Shown in pieces: positions 10,417 to 22,430 of a DNA stretch of 64,000 nt. The notes beneath the pieces were generated by a model. It did not search any database, was not told where the DNA came from, and saw nothing but the letters and a program-made list of their open reading frames with translations. The position numbers and the translations under genes are program-made. The DNA is taken from contig JABCPU010000374.1 in the NCBI GenBank assembly GCA_016800925.1, positions 1 through 64,000 on the forward strand, in the 5' to 3' direction. How positions within the stretch are numbered: position 1 is the stretch's first letter; every line of letters begins with the position of its first letter. Source of the DNA: Suillus spraguei (lineage: Eukaryota > Basidiomycota > Agaricomycetes > Boletales > Suillaceae).

Positions 10417-11286
10417 ACTTTATAGATCTGCATCTATCTCCTTTCGTCATTCCTCCTGTTTCTGGTATCCCGGCTGTGTATACTTCCGTCCTGTGTCACT
10501 GATCCATTACCTGTGTTCATTTCCAATTCATGCTTACTGATCCACTGTGCATTAACTAATAGACTTCCATTACACTTTGTACATAGCCCTCGGTCCCGGA
10601 CTTGTTGATTATCCGTATTAGATACTTACAGTATATAAACCACTTGTAGATCTCCGTAGAACCTTAGTTTGAATATCATCTTAGATTCTGCTCATTCTGC
10701 TTCCTCCAAGACTTGGGATTGATTCCTATAGTCTATATCTCCGACTCTATCTTCGGATAGTCTATCTCTGTTGGTTTCTACATCAGGAAATTCACACATT
10801 CCTTGACATGCCCTTATGCGGACTTATTTACACTTAACTGCCTTGGTGAAATTGAATCTACTTGTCCAAAATTTCAATGTGAATGTATTGAGAAAAAAAA
10901 TGTTGAGATATATTAATTAATATACATGTTTTATTGTATTTCGCACTCGAAAAATATAAGATATGCCAGGTGAATGATGTGAGAGAGAGCAAACAAGTTT
11001 TGAGATAAGTAACTTAAGTTCGTCAAGGAATGTGTGAATTTCCTGATGTTAGGAACTCGTTCTGAAGCTAGTCTTAAATCCTTGTTCTATTCCTACATTC
11101 CAGATAACCTTCGTATGTATCATATCCGATACCTTCAGACATCCCGATCCGTCACACAACTCCTTCCGGATCTTCAGACGTATACCTTCTCCCTGAAATA
11201 AGGGGCATTACTCGGGAAAGGGGCACAGTGCACGAACTGAGGCCAAAGCCCTTCGGATCTCTCTCCCTTTGAGTATGGTCTTAACA
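10417..11286 (+). mobile_element. LTR-B copy, 5'-truncated, split by a MITE
   Basis: Sequence from 'gatctgcatctatctcc' to the terminal ggtcttaaca matches the LTR-B at 60161-60929 closely through shared blocks (ctttgtacatagccctcggtc, tatataaaccacttgta, ctgaaataaggggcatta). The first 130-150 bases of the LTR are missing. A 268-bp palindromic element (10781-11048) interrupts it. 'tatataaaccact' may be the LTR promoter TATA region (inference). Confidence 0.85.
10781..11048. mobile_element. MITE with about 26-bp terminal inverted repeats
   Basis: Starts CATCAGGAAATTCACACATT and ends with its reverse complement AATGTGTGAATTTCCTGATG; the repeats extend inward through CCTTGAC. The 268-bp interior is AT-rich and non-coding. 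It splits an LTR-B copy whose uninterrupted form reads gtttctagttagg. Flanking triplets CTA (left) and TTA (right) could be a degenerate TWA duplication as in PIF/Harbinger elements, but the assignment is uncertain. Confidence 0.85.
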
Positions 11287-11292
11287 GAGACA

Positions 11293-11490
11293 GGAGATGG
11301 GAGATGGGAGATGGGAGATGGGAGATGGGAGATGGGAGATGGGAGATGGGAGATGGAAGATGGGAAATGGGAGACACAAGACGGGAGACACAAGATGGGA
11401 GATGGGAGGTGGGAGACACAAGATGGGAGACAGCAGACTGGTAAGAGGAAATGAGAGACAGGAGACCAGTAACAGGAGATGGGAGATGGG
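11293..11490. repeat. 7-bp minisatellite (GGAGATG)n, inverted relative to 9.86 kb
   Basis: About nine clean GGAGATG copies run from 11293 to 11355, then diverge into gggagacacaagatgg-type variants to about 11490. It begins directly after the LTR-B end. This is the reverse complement of the tract at 9859-10005. Confidence 0.95.
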
Positions 11491-12063
11491 ACACTTGCAT
11501 GATTTTGTTGTGTGACAACTTAATACTGTTGCCCCCTATTAAAACTTGACACAAAAGATTTATTCAAGTTAATAGTTTGCAGTAAATAATTTAAAAAAAT
11601 CAAAATCAAATGCAATGACATGAGGATGAGATGGGCAATAAACTCACAAAGATGGTGATGTGGTACTTTTACTTCTCTCAAAATATTGGTTAAAGTTACA
11701 ATTTATTTCAAGACCCATTATCATTATTAAAGATAATTATTAGGATGAAGCCTTAGCCAGGGAGCAAAAGGAGTGCGAAGCACTGCTTTTGCTTCCTGTG
11801 CCGAAGGCACAACGGGTGGTGGACTCGTGGTACAAACAAAGAGTTGACATTGACCGTGACAAACATACATGCCCAAATTTAGTAATTGTGAGAACATGAT
11901 GCAATCTTAGCCACGTGCAAAAGATGATCGATAGGCGAATATCTAAGTCGTCTCGCCAGTCTTCACAGTAGTTGACAAGGTACCTCTTAGCTTCCATCTA
12001 AAAGCTGTCTGATACTCCATCTCGTTCCAATCCACCATTACTGCACCCACTCGTCGATTTATC
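11491..12063. promoter_or_regulatory. Upstream region of aldolase gene
   Basis: No gene recognised on either strand. It is AT-rich to about 11740, then has mixed sequence up to the aldolase ATG. It should contain the aldolase promoter and 5' leader, but I see no motif I can assign with confidence. An 85-codon antisense frame at 11740-11997 has no recognisable features. Confidence 0.4.
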
Positions 12064-13698
12064 ATGGGTGTCCTCGATATTGTTCCTGTGAGTACAAGTA
12101 AATGATGGGGAAGCTGATCCACTGACATTCTAGCAGGTTGGTGTTCTGACTGGAGATAATGTTCGCAAGCTGTTCGACTATGCAAAGGAGAACAAGGTAC
12201 ATCACTCTTGACTCATTTCTTATTACCTTAATGAAACCCCTTGCAATTGAACTTTAACAGTTTGCCATCCCAGTGAGTGCCTTTCCTATTGGAGGTAAAT
12301 ATAATATTCTGCTGAAGCAACAACCTCTTCACCAGGCTATAGTAAGTGACGAAATAATTCATGGTCTCCTTGAGTTTCGGCTTAACCACGTCAGAATGTC
12401 ACTTCCTCGTCCACTGCTAACGCCGTCTTAGAAGCCGCAAGGTCAGCAAAAGAGTCTTGGTTATTCACGAAAACTCACCTCTAGCTCTGCAGAGATATCA
12501 AGTCTCCGATCATCCTGCAGGTCTCTCAGGGTGGAAGTGCCTACTACGCCGGAAAGGGTCTTGCAAATGATAAACAGCAAGCTTCTATTCTGGGAGCTGT
12601 TGCTGCTGCCCACCACATTCGCACAGTTGCGAAAGCCTACGGCGTGTGAGTCTGATCTTTTCCAGGGATCTATGTTATTTTAAATCACAGTGGACATATA
12701 GGCCTGTCGTTCTTCACAGCGACCACTGTGCCCACAAACTCTTGCCGTGGTTTGATGGCATGCTTGCTGCCGACGAGGCTTATTTCAAGGAGCACCAAGA
12801 GCCCTTTTCTCTTCACACATGCTTGACCTGTCTGAGGAGCTCAAAGAGGAGAACATTGCAACTTGCGTGAAGTACTTCAAGCGGATGGCACCTCTTGGTA
12901 TCTGGCTAGAAATGGAAATTGGTATCACTGGTGGTGAAGAGGACGGTGTTGACAACACTGGTGTCGATAACGCATCCCTCTACACCCAACCTGAGGACAT
13001 CTACGATGTCCACACTGCTTTGAGTGCTATTAGCCCCAACTTCAGTATTGCCGCTGCGTTCGGTAACGTGCACGGCGTCTACAAGCCTGGAAACGTCAAA
13101 CTCCAGCCTAGCTTGCTTGGAAAGCACCAAGCATACAGCAGCCAAAAGCTCGGTGGCAAGTCCGAGAAACCTCTGTACCTCGTGTTCCATGGTGGTTCTG
13201 GGTCCACCAAGGAGGAGATCAGGACTGCAGTTGAGAATGGTGTCGTCAAAATGAACGTTGATACTGGTGAGTCTATCGGGTTTGGCAGCAGATTCAGTCG
13301 CTGACGCGCAACGGTCACTCAGACACCCAATTTGCTTACCTCGCTGGTATCAGGGTACGCTTATCCATCGACCGAGATCGAGTAATGGCTTATCGCTATC
13401 TCTCAGGACTTCATTTCCAAGAAAAAAGATTACCTACTCACTCAAGTTGGTAACCCCGAAGGCGCAGACAAACCCAACAAGAAGGTACGTCACTGGGTTA
13501 TCTTTCTAAGATTTCCGTCACTCGTGTTTGATTGCAGTTCTATGACCCCCGTGTCTGGGTTCGTGAGGGCGAGAAAACGCTCTCGGCGCGGGTCAAGGAA
13601 GCTTGCAGTGACCTCGGCAACGTTAGTAAGTATCAAATCGAACTCAATCATTTATCAGTTATTGACTTGAACATCATTCGTCTGTAGACCGCCTGTAA
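12064..13698 (+). CDS. FBA1: Fructose-bisphosphate aldolase, class II
   Basis: Spliced product of about 360 residues that cleaves fructose-1,6-bisphosphate to two triose phosphates in glycolysis (cytosol, zinc-dependent). Visible: start MGVLDIVP, the GDNVRKLFDYAKENKFAIPAIN N-terminus, zinc ligands in VLHSDHCAH and AFGNVHGVYKP, and the phosphate loop FHGGSGST. Exons read: 12064-12087, 12137-12196, 12261-12272, 12336-12341, 12395-12441, 12493-12645, 12702-13266, 13323-13354, 13407-13484, 13538-13625, 13688-13698. Two microexons (12 and 6 nt) are needed to encode FAIP-AI. A single base is missing near 12802-12808 (GAGCCCTTTTC), which shifts the frame before MLDLSEEL. This is either an assembly error or an inactivating mutation. 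The rest of the protein is well conserved. Confidence 0.93.
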
Positions 13699-16085
13699 AG
13701 AAAGTGCCTGTAAATTTACGTATAACTTAGAAGCAAGGTTTGAAGATTTATTAGTATTACGCGTCATGTACTTGTGCAAATGGCCTGGAAACCATTCGAA
13801 AGCAACCTTATTACTTATGTCCATAGACGTGCTCGGGACGTCTAGTATACGCGCAGATCTGATGAAAGGTAGTTGTGAACGTATCAGCTCCGCGTTTTAT
13901 TTTGGTCGATGGAGCTCGGAAGCGCTGGAAGCGGCTGATCTTGCGTGCCAAGACGCCACAGATTCAAGGGACGCCCTTGACATATGCATTAAACAGTGAT
14001 TGTGATGACTTAGACACGCCTCCCGACTACGAAGCATGCTCAGTATATGATGGCTTCGCGCCTGCGACGTTTATCCTGATGAGGAGCGCGTTCCAAATCA
14101 CCGCAAATACTCCACGCCATGGCGGCCATAGTCCAAAGATTAGCGCCTGATATCGCAGAAACTCGCAGTCAACTAAGTCCAAGGACGAACTAAAACCGGC
14201 AGCAATCCAATCTTACGAGTTACGACGCACAGTATAATCACGACGCTGCGAACGTGTATATGACGCACTCGCAATGAAGTAGATGTCTTAACAACATTCA
14301 ATGTAGCTCGACCACTTCAGCAGACTTTCCGAACAGCAAACCGTGTAAAGCACACACCCGGGCAAGCAACCTTGCATCTGACGAAAAAAGACCGACACAA
14401 ACACCTGAGCGATGCGACTCAAAAAAGGCATGGACAATAGATTTTGAATGTCTGCGAGATGATGAAACTGTCCTGATGAGGGACCAAAATTGACAGGATC
14501 GATATGATTAACGCGGGCATCAAATATACACGAATTTTCTGAATATACTAAACAAAATCAGCACGTACTATATAAAAAAGCAAAGAAGTACGAGGCCTTC
14601 GCTTCACAAGTGCATTGCCCCTGCGCGATATGTCAATGAGAGTTACCTGACGTGAGTGTTGTACATACCTGTTGACCGCAGCTTGTTTGTGTGCCACCTC
14701 TTTGTCACTGATAGCTTTGCTGTGTCCGTTAACAATAACAATAATCCCTCGTGCTAGATGTTCCTCCACTGTCTTCACACTCTTGTTTTTGCTGGCGACC
14801 AATACAGCAAGAGCACCCGCCCTTATGCGTTGTTTTTCGGTGAGCGCGGCAGGTCTTAAGACGTTCTTTCCCAAGCGTTTCTGTGACATGAACTTGACAG
14901 CGGGAGAAATGATAAAGAGAGCATGGCGGAGGATAGGTAGCGGCGGTGCGCAGGTAAGAGTGTGAATATAGATGAGGATTCGGGAGCGGATGCGCTCCGC
15001 CCTTGCACGTTTTCCACAGTTAAGTAGGAATACACGAGGAAATGAAGAAGGGATCGGATGCTGGCGGAATGAGCATTTGTGCAGTGTTTGCCAGAGCTGA
15101 ATTCTGGGTTGGGAGCGTAGGGGGAGATAATACATCTGATAGCGATCAAGTATTTAAGTCGAGGCCTAATGAATACCCGCATCAGAGAGTCGAATAATAC
15201 TGCACTCTGGTGTAGTGTTCGATCATCACTACTGGCACTGCGAGCAAGGACTGGAAGCGTGTGTCACAGCGCGGCAACAGATGGAGGTATACGTTGAGGA
15301 CGTAATAAAAATAAGTGCCAAAACGTTGCTGAGCGCATCAAGTTGGCACCAAGATCGGATCCTGGTGCAGTTCTGGCTATTTATGTTAACGTTGACCAAG
15401 ACTCGGAGACATGCCAAATCATTTAAGTAGCGGTACCACCGACTTCCAATTAAAGTCAACTTTTGAATTACACAGGTTCCCTCTGGTGGCCATTTTGTAA
15501 GAATCCATTTAGTGTATCTCATGTATGTCCCAGTCGTTCATAACTGCGACATTGCCACCAGTATTCTGGTGATATTGACGATACGCGATCTCGGCCGCAC
15601 TTGTCGTGCTCTCGGACAATTGGCTTGTGAAGTTACCTGGTCGACGCTTCGCACGACTGATCCAACCTTGTGCGGCCACATCGTTTGCAGCTCTTATCAA
15701 ATTTTTGAAGCACCATGGCGGTGTGATCACAGGGTCTTCCCCACATGCCATGGTTTCAGGTGGATGTTCTTGAGGCAGCTCTTTACTCCTCGACTGTCTT
15801 TGTCAAGCATGTAATCCGATGCTCTTCCGAGCCAATTTAAGCGTCTGCCTTCCTGTCGCTAGCAACATGATCTTTTGATCAAGTTCAGACATTTGATTGC
15901 CATGGGGCCCCCCTGGTGGTGTGTTCAATGTTGTATCAATGAACGTTCGAACAGTACTCAGTACAGTATCATACTTCAAGTTGTCTCTTATAATTTAATA
16001 TGCAATGTCTGTCGAAGCCATGCAATGGACTAGGCATGCGCGGGGACAAAAGCGCTGTCTTAAGGCGTTGGATACGTATGGTAAG
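13699..16085. other. Long intergenic stretch, no recognised gene
   Basis: Contains the aldolase 3' region and several unconvincing open frames. The best are a minus-strand frame 14548-15135 (with a basic stretch around MSQKRLGKNVLRPA) and a minus-strand frame 15509-15751 (AANDVAAQGWISRAKRRPG). I do not recognise either and see no splice-supported extension. They could be small lineage-specific genes or chance. Confidence 0.4.
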
Positions 16086-16089
16086 TTTC

Positions 16090-16400
16090 TCCTCTCTGCG
16101 GGGGATTCACATCTCCGAAGATCCGTTCTAGTCTTCTCGTGCTTGCGACATACTTGAAAACTGCTCTCATCCCTTTCCTTTCGTTCAAGAGATGCTCGAA
16201 GGCACAGCGGTAGGGTTCTAGATACTCCCTTTTCAGTGAGGAGTGATGCTGCAGTTGTGTGACCAGTCTCCTTCTGCAGCTTTCTTCGCCTTGTCCGCTG
16301 CCTCGTTACTACCTGGAATCCTCTTGTGTCCGGGGGCCCACCTAATACCAGCTTTCTGTCGTCTCGTACAATGAGGCTAAATTAGCTGCGAAGACCGAAT
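16090..16400 (-). mobile_element. LINE fragment, RNase H region
   Basis: Blocks match the 3' part of the LINE at 5.5-6.2 kb: 'acatctccgaagatccgttctagtcttctcgtgc' here resembles its counterpart at 5550-5580, and 'ctacctggaatcctcttgtgtccgg' resembles the RNase H end at about 6110. It is diverged and internally deleted, without a poly(A) end. Confidence 0.7.
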
Positions 16401-16467
16401 AAGACGATCTTTCCACTCCAAGGTCATCATAGGATTATATGTTGCGGATATACATGATTGTCCAGCC

Positions 16468-18735
16468 TCAGATTGGCTCTAGTCCTAGTAGTCCCTGGCA
16501 GGCACCTTCTATATCCGCAATCTAAACATGTGCGCCTCTTAGTTCGTCCAAAATAAAGAAAATATCAGGACAAACCTCTTTTGGTGCACTAACGCTGAGA
16601 ACCACGGGGTGTTTCTCGCCAACAAGGACTTCATCCTGTAAGTTATGTCAGTTAAACTGCAGAGAATACAGATATCCTAGTCAACCTCTATCCGGATGCC
16701 AATGTTATGGAAGTGCTTTGGAAACTGAGCGGTAGGTGGGACATATATCCCTAAATGTCGATCAAGATCATCAATCATTATTAATAGAACACACAAAATA
16801 CGTTACCTGGCTCTACAGTAATTACCATCCCGGCTTTCAATCTTGCATGAATGGTGAACTCTAAATCTAAGGAAGACAGAACTACGAGAACCACGTACAG
16901 CTCTCCTCTGTCTGAATATGATGATTCATGCAAATCTAGGAAATCCCTCTATCAGGACCGTAGAAAGTAAGAAGAGAAACCCACGTACCAATCCCAATTG
17001 GATGACTGAGGAAATGAGGGTAAAGTACTCTCTCTAAATCTCCTGTATGGAGAGTAAACCCTACTGTGTCAGCTCCTGTCTGAGGAGGTCGCAAGATTTT
17101 CGATGCAAGTCATGAAGACTTAATCCTTCTGCCTCCGTGCATAACCCAACAAGAGCCTTCTGTGCAGATAGCACTGCGCTATATAGCTCCTTTTGCGGAG
17201 GTGTAAAGGAACCATTGGCCGGATACGTGCGAGCTTAACTGGACGTGGGCAACATAATATGGAAGCAGAATTAATAACACCCACTGATGTCAGACGCATA
17301 ACCGCTTAAAAGTGTTAGTGTGCCAGAAAGAACCCAATAAAATGACCTACTTATATTCACATCCGGCATCCATCAAAATCATCTCGCCATCTCGTACAAC
17401 TTGATTGTTCGATGTATAGTGTATGATGAGTGCGTTCGGCCTGCACCACAGATTCAAGATCTCAATGTTGTGCGCTCAAAGGTGATAACTCACCCAGATG
17501 CAACAACAGGGACATATGCAAGGCGCTGTGAGCCCGATAGACTACACAAGTATTCAAAATGAGCCGCTAGTGCACTTTCTGAGATGCCGGGTCGCGTAAA
17601 GCGCATTGTCTTGAAGATGAAAAATTAGCCTATCAAAACAATAGATGATAATTTAGGAAACTAAAGACCTTTGCATGGGAGCGACCGCTAATGTCAGCGG
17701 CTGTTCTCATGACCTGTTGCTCGCAGACACTCTTGAATGCTCTTAATTGGGCAATGAGAGGAGCAAGGGGTTTCCGCCGGGAGCTTGACAACGACTCCAC
17801 AACAGTCTCGTACTCTGACCGAGGATTGACGGGAGGCGAAAGGTACCGAAGTAATGACTTGGTGGAGCGTGCATTTTTGCGCGGAGACTGGGGCAGGTCA
17901 ATATAAACATTGGAGTAGAGGCTAATCATGGATCGCAGTTGAGCAGGAAAAGCCTTGATTGTCAGCGCGTCGTCCGCTTTAAAGACATTCAGAGCATCAT
18001 CAAAGCCTGTCCTGAAAAAGATATCGTCTCATGACATCATTTTAGTTTCGGAATTTACCTTGGACCATCCCATTTCTCTTTCGCAGAGTCCTTCCCGTTC
18101 GAGAACAGTGTCATTCTGTATCCTCGAGAAGACGCATTCTTCTCTGGTAGGACATAAGTCCAAGCCTAACTAAAAACGTCAAACCCCGTACCTAGGACAA
18201 CAGCAGAATCAGGCTCTTCGAAACCGGTGAGATACCAGAAGTCAGATCCTTGGCGGTATTTGTAACTTGAAGCCATAATGTTAGTAGACAAGCAATCAGC
18301 GCAGACTTGGTGAAGTCCTACAATATATCTTGAAGAAAAATTTAAAGCACTGAAGAAGGATAGTAGAAAATTCACATACTTCCGCTCATGTATTTAACAG
18401 GTGCAGCAATTAGAACCACCACACTATTGCTAGGTAGGCTATCCATGAGTTCTTTCCGACGTCGCTCATACTCTTCGGACGGGATCCCAGGTGTGAGTTC
18501 ATTGGGCCTAACTGTCTTGGCTTTGAAAACGATGTAGGGAATGAACCAGAAGGTTTAAGCTCACGTAGGTGGGGATGTGACTGAAAGAGCGGTTGGCCAT
18601 AATGTGAAGGCTTGTGCTCGTAATTGGTACTGCTTCAGTAGCATATGTTCTTAAGGATGTATAGATTTGTGGCGAGGGACATCTAGCAGCAACTGCGCGG
18701 AGAGCCGGCAGCAACGAGCGGAAGCTAGAGCACAT
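16468..18735 (-). CDS. ICP55: Icp55-type mitochondrial Xaa-Pro aminopeptidase
   Basis: Multi-exon metallopeptidase of family M24 (aminopeptidase P group). In yeast, Icp55 trims one residue from imported mitochondrial proteins after the processing peptidase. The N-terminus (MCSSFRSLLPALRAVAARCP...) is an arginine-rich presequence. The AMP_N domain shows YGQPLFQSHPHL, ELTPGIPSEEYERRRKELM and SDFWYLTGFEEPDSAVVLG. The catalytic domain supplies the metal ligands: ILMDAGCEY, GYASDITRTYPANG across an intron, LSHPIGID, ITVEPG and the final IRIED. It ends IEGACQGLLGLEPI. Two probable single-base deletions (about 18600-18606 and 17058-17064) break the frame although both sides are conserved, so the copy is either mis-assembled or inactivated. 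Exon borders near the AMP_N middle are uncertain. Confidence 0.88.
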
Positions 18736-18940
18736 GAAGGAAGCTCAGTACTTGCCAGGTAAGCAAATCGAGCAAATTATGCCATTTTAGTCATGCCGGG
18801 TCCAATTTGGATCTTGTGACATGTGTCCACAAAATCACAGGCTTTCTTTCCTAGGTAATCTGGAACTGACTTTATTATTATTCGCCTGAGCAGCTGAGGC
18901 ATGGACTTGTCCTGCCCACAGATACCCTTTGTTTTCACCA
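18736..18940. promoter_or_regulatory. Shared upstream region, ICP55 and lipase
   Basis: About 205 bp separate the divergent start codons, so both promoters must lie here or overlap the first exons. No clear TATA element or other assignable site. Confidence 0.5.
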
Positions 18941-21454
18941 ATGATGGACTTTGATTGGCAGAGGTTTGGTAGGCAAAGTCTTGACCTCACTTCAGCGGTG
19001 ACCTCCCTTGCTTTCACCGCTGTCAAGGGTACAACACGACTGGGGGTAAGCCGAATAATGCCAAGATTCTGATGCAGAGCTCAGGTTGTTCCATAGTTTT
19101 CAGTTACTCGAGATGCAGCGTCCAGTGTCGTGGGTGTGGTTGCTTCTGCCCTCGATCACGCAGTATTCGGTGGGAGCGAGGTTGCTGCGCCGGTCCTAGG
19201 AGGCGCGGTCGCGAGCGCTATCACGTTTGCTGAGAGACTTACTCTTGCTCCGATCTATGTCGGGGAGTATATTTCATCAACTTCCTTACGAGCAGCTTAT
19301 AGCTCCATCGATATGCTCTCTATCATCTTCCCTGGCAGCAGCGAAGCCTCCTTCTCTTTGGCATCGTTTATCGATCTGGTAAAGCGTGAGTGGGATCATC
19401 CTGGCTCGCACGAGCATATTCCAGGGAGAAGGTACGGAATAACAGAGGTCGCTAGAGCTTTGGTTGCATGGGTGGCTCTGCAAGGCATCACCCACGAGTG
19501 GCAAGAACAGAGTTGGTTCCCATACCTTCGGGAGATTCAGTTTCATGACCCGTCCACCGCCCCTCATCTCAAACACACACCTTTACGAGTTCGAGTAACG
19601 TCTGACGTTATATTCCCGGGGCATCGAGGACAACTAATATCTGCGGACATTGGAGAAGCACCCGCACAGTCTCATACCCGTTCCAGGTCCTCGAGTGTCC
19701 TGTCAAGATTGTCAATATCGTCCATATCTTCTTTTCGATGGAACCAACCGCGCATAGATGTACCGCAAAAGTCTATAGCTGAGCTAAAGACTAACTTGCG
19801 ACGATTTTCCAAGATGGTTCTTGCAGGCTATGGTGGCGCAAGTCTACTCTTTTTCGGAGTTCCTCTGCTGCTGACGTCGCCGTCCCGCAATTTAAACCCG
19901 CCATCTTCAAGTAATGAAAAGGACGCAGAAGAGGCGCAGCTCCAGGATGCTGTGAATGCGGCAGAAGATGAGTTGAAAAGAAATCCATCGTCCAGCAGAG
20001 TATCTTCTGACAATCTGGAGTACTCTTGGTGGGACATATTGATGGGCAAGCATGACAAGGAAATTTTTGAAAGGTCAGTGCATGGGGAGGCAGTAGAACA
20101 GCCAAATATACAGGCAAGGACTCGCGCGACGGCTGTTGTTGGGATAGAGCGCCAGATGCCTAGGTTCTGGGTTTTGACGGACCACGATAGACACCAGGTC
20201 GTGCTTGTTTTGCGAGGTGGCTCTATTTGGACACAGGCGATTCGTCCTAGGCTGACTGTGACATTACAGGCACGATGTCGCTCAACGAACTTGCTGTTGA
20301 TCTGACATGCGATCCGGTAGAATTCGAGCCTGCGTCGAACACGTCTCAGGAAGACACTGGAGACAGCATATCATTCCATGGGTCAAGTAGAAGGATCCCT
20401 CGGAGGCGTTTGTCTATTCTCTCGGTAGCTTCCCATGAGAAACAATCCAAATACCAAGTTCACGGAGGGATGCTTCGTATGGCCCGTGTGATGGGCGAGA
20501 TTGGCAAACCAGTTCATGTGGCCGTCATGGATGCATTGACTCGCAATCCTGGATATGGTAATTGAGATTGTTATATCGACATTCGTTAAAACTAATTGCA
20601 AACCAGAACTCATACTTTGCGGGCATAGTTTGGGAGCAGGTGTTGCGGTCCTCTTGGCTATGGTGAAAATGACGAGGTTGTGATTGCTGTATATTAACAT
20701 GTTCCATTTAGATGTGGGCAGATCCTGCAACTTGCTTAACAGTGCCTTCAAGCGGCCTGCCAACGGACCACAACGTATCCGTATATTGCATAGGACCTCC
20801 GTACGTTATGTATGTTATGCGACTAGGACATACTTTTTGAAACCCCCTAGTTGTCTGACGGATGCTAGGCTTAGCCGATTGGCATCGAGAATGGTCACAT
20901 CGTTTGTATGCTCCGATGATATTGTGTCTCGACTGTCGCTTGGTTCTGTCCGTGACATTCGTAATGCAGCCCTCTGGCTGTGTAATGCAAATGAGCGGAA
21001 TGGTGGTACGGAAGGATATTCGGTCATCACTAATAGAATCAGGCGATGGAAAGCTGGAGATGGCTCATCGGATGACCTTCATTGGGTATGTTCTTATGCA
21101 TTACAATGTAATGATTTTGGTCAGATTGACATGTGACGTAGTTTCTGTCGATACGAAAAACTCTGGAGGCAAATATGCAAATGGCTGATCTATTCCCACC
21201 TGGTCGCGTCTTATGGGCTGTCAGGGACTGTGACCTGCACCCCTCGCATCAGTCCGAACAGCCTAATACGCATCCCGATAAAACATTGAGGCTATTCGAG
21301 GTATTGGACGTCGAGAAAGTATTTTCCCAAATAGTTTTCTCAAGAAATATGCTTAGGTGTGTCTTGATCCGTAATACTAGATAACATGTTGATGCCCTTT
21401 TCTAGGTCACACATGCCTCATCGATATGACCAGGTCCTTCATGAGTTGCTTTGA
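18941..21454 (+). CDS. Class 3 lipase, sn-1 diacylglycerol lipase-like
   Basis: About seven exons. The first is read MMDFDWQRFGRQSLDLTSA, spliced at gtaagc to a long exon after 'ccatag' that begins FSVTRDAASSVVG. A hydrophobic N-terminal region is followed by the alpha/beta-hydrolase: VVLVLRGTMSLNELAVDL (oxyanion side), the nucleophile elbow ILCGHSLGAGVAVL, the acid loop VCSDDIVSRLSLG and the terminal His in SHMPHRYDQVLHELL. This triad and spacing match fungal and animal sn-1-specific diacylglycerol lipases, which release a fatty acid from diacylglycerol at membranes. Start is at 18941 or 18944 (two consecutive ATGs). The substrate is inferred from family. Confidence 0.85.
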
Positions 21455-21960
21455 TATCAAGGGCTTGCTAAGGGCAGACTAAATATTGCTGATTACCTTC
21501 TGTCCCCATTTACCCAATACCCTGCATTGTCAACTACAGTGACTGTTGTTCTAATACCCTTCGAGGTGTATTCCTGTGTATCCATGTACAATATTGGCTA
21601 GTATGTAAGGTTATGGATAAATACCTTCTTCTATACATATTCTGCCGAGGACCATCATATTGTTCTATGTTTGCCTGATGGCTGGATGTCGACCTGTGTT
21701 ATGATAGTCTGTCGACAGAGTTGCCTGAGCGGCGATCGAAGGCAAATGCTACCGACAAGTCTGCAGCTACTGTGGTTCATATGCCGTAAGCTCCAACTCA
21801 AGGCTTCGCTGGCTATGGATTATAGCGAGCGGACAATGTGACATATAATAAAAATCTATGCTGGCTATTAATTCTGCTACCAAAGGTAGCGAAAAAGCTG
21901 ATGTAAATTGTAATAAAACTGAACTGCAACACGAAATGCAACATACTATATAAGAACATG
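21455..21960. other. Convergent intergenic region
   Basis: Lies between the 3' ends of the lipase and SPT4 genes and must hold both 3' UTRs. Mixed composition, no gene seen. Confidence 0.6.
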
Positions 21961-22430
21961 CTAATCCTGATCACTCTGATCTCTTGGACGGTACTTGATG
22001 CCACGGGACTCAAGTTCAGCTTCTACATCTTCTGGAATACGACCTTTCACGCGGACAGCATACATTCCCCGAACATACTTAGCTGTAAAACAGATTGCAA
22101 CCAGAAATCAACATCCATCTAGTAAGCTGACAGTAGGGCAAACTTACATGTTCTTTGCCATCGTGCAACCCAACTAGCTTCAGTATCAATGACAGCAATA
22201 ATACCATCAAAGTAGGTAGTGGTGCAAACACTTATGCGGTCAGGAGAACCTTTCATCTGAGAAGACATTAGCGAAAGCAGGGAGGATTCAAGATGGTCTC
22301 CGAATACCTGCATGAGCTCTTCGCAATTTGGACAACCGTTTTTCCGAAAGTCCATAGGATGTTGAATGATAGAACATAATAAGCATGCTCGAAGCTGTTT
22401 AGACCTCGCCTGAGGAGGAATAGCAGCCAT
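21961..22430 (-). CDS. SPT4: Transcription elongation factor Spt4
   Basis: Three exons (22308-22430, 22148-22256, 21961-22082) give about 117 residues, the usual Spt4 length. The N-terminal zinc finger is complete: RACLLCSIIQ then GCPNCEELMQ (C-x2-C and C-x2-C). Then come MKGSPDRISVCTT, DTEASWVARWQR and YVRGMYAVRVKGRIPED. Spt4 pairs with Spt5 (DSIF) on RNA polymerase II and promotes processive elongation in the nucleus. The start is the only ATG ahead of the finger. It lies head-to-head with the VOA1-like gene, 114 bp apart. Confidence 0.96.

Noticed and set aside
11740..11997. Minus-strand frame upstream of aldolase
   Set aside because: No domain, no splice support, and it lies where the aldolase promoter should be.
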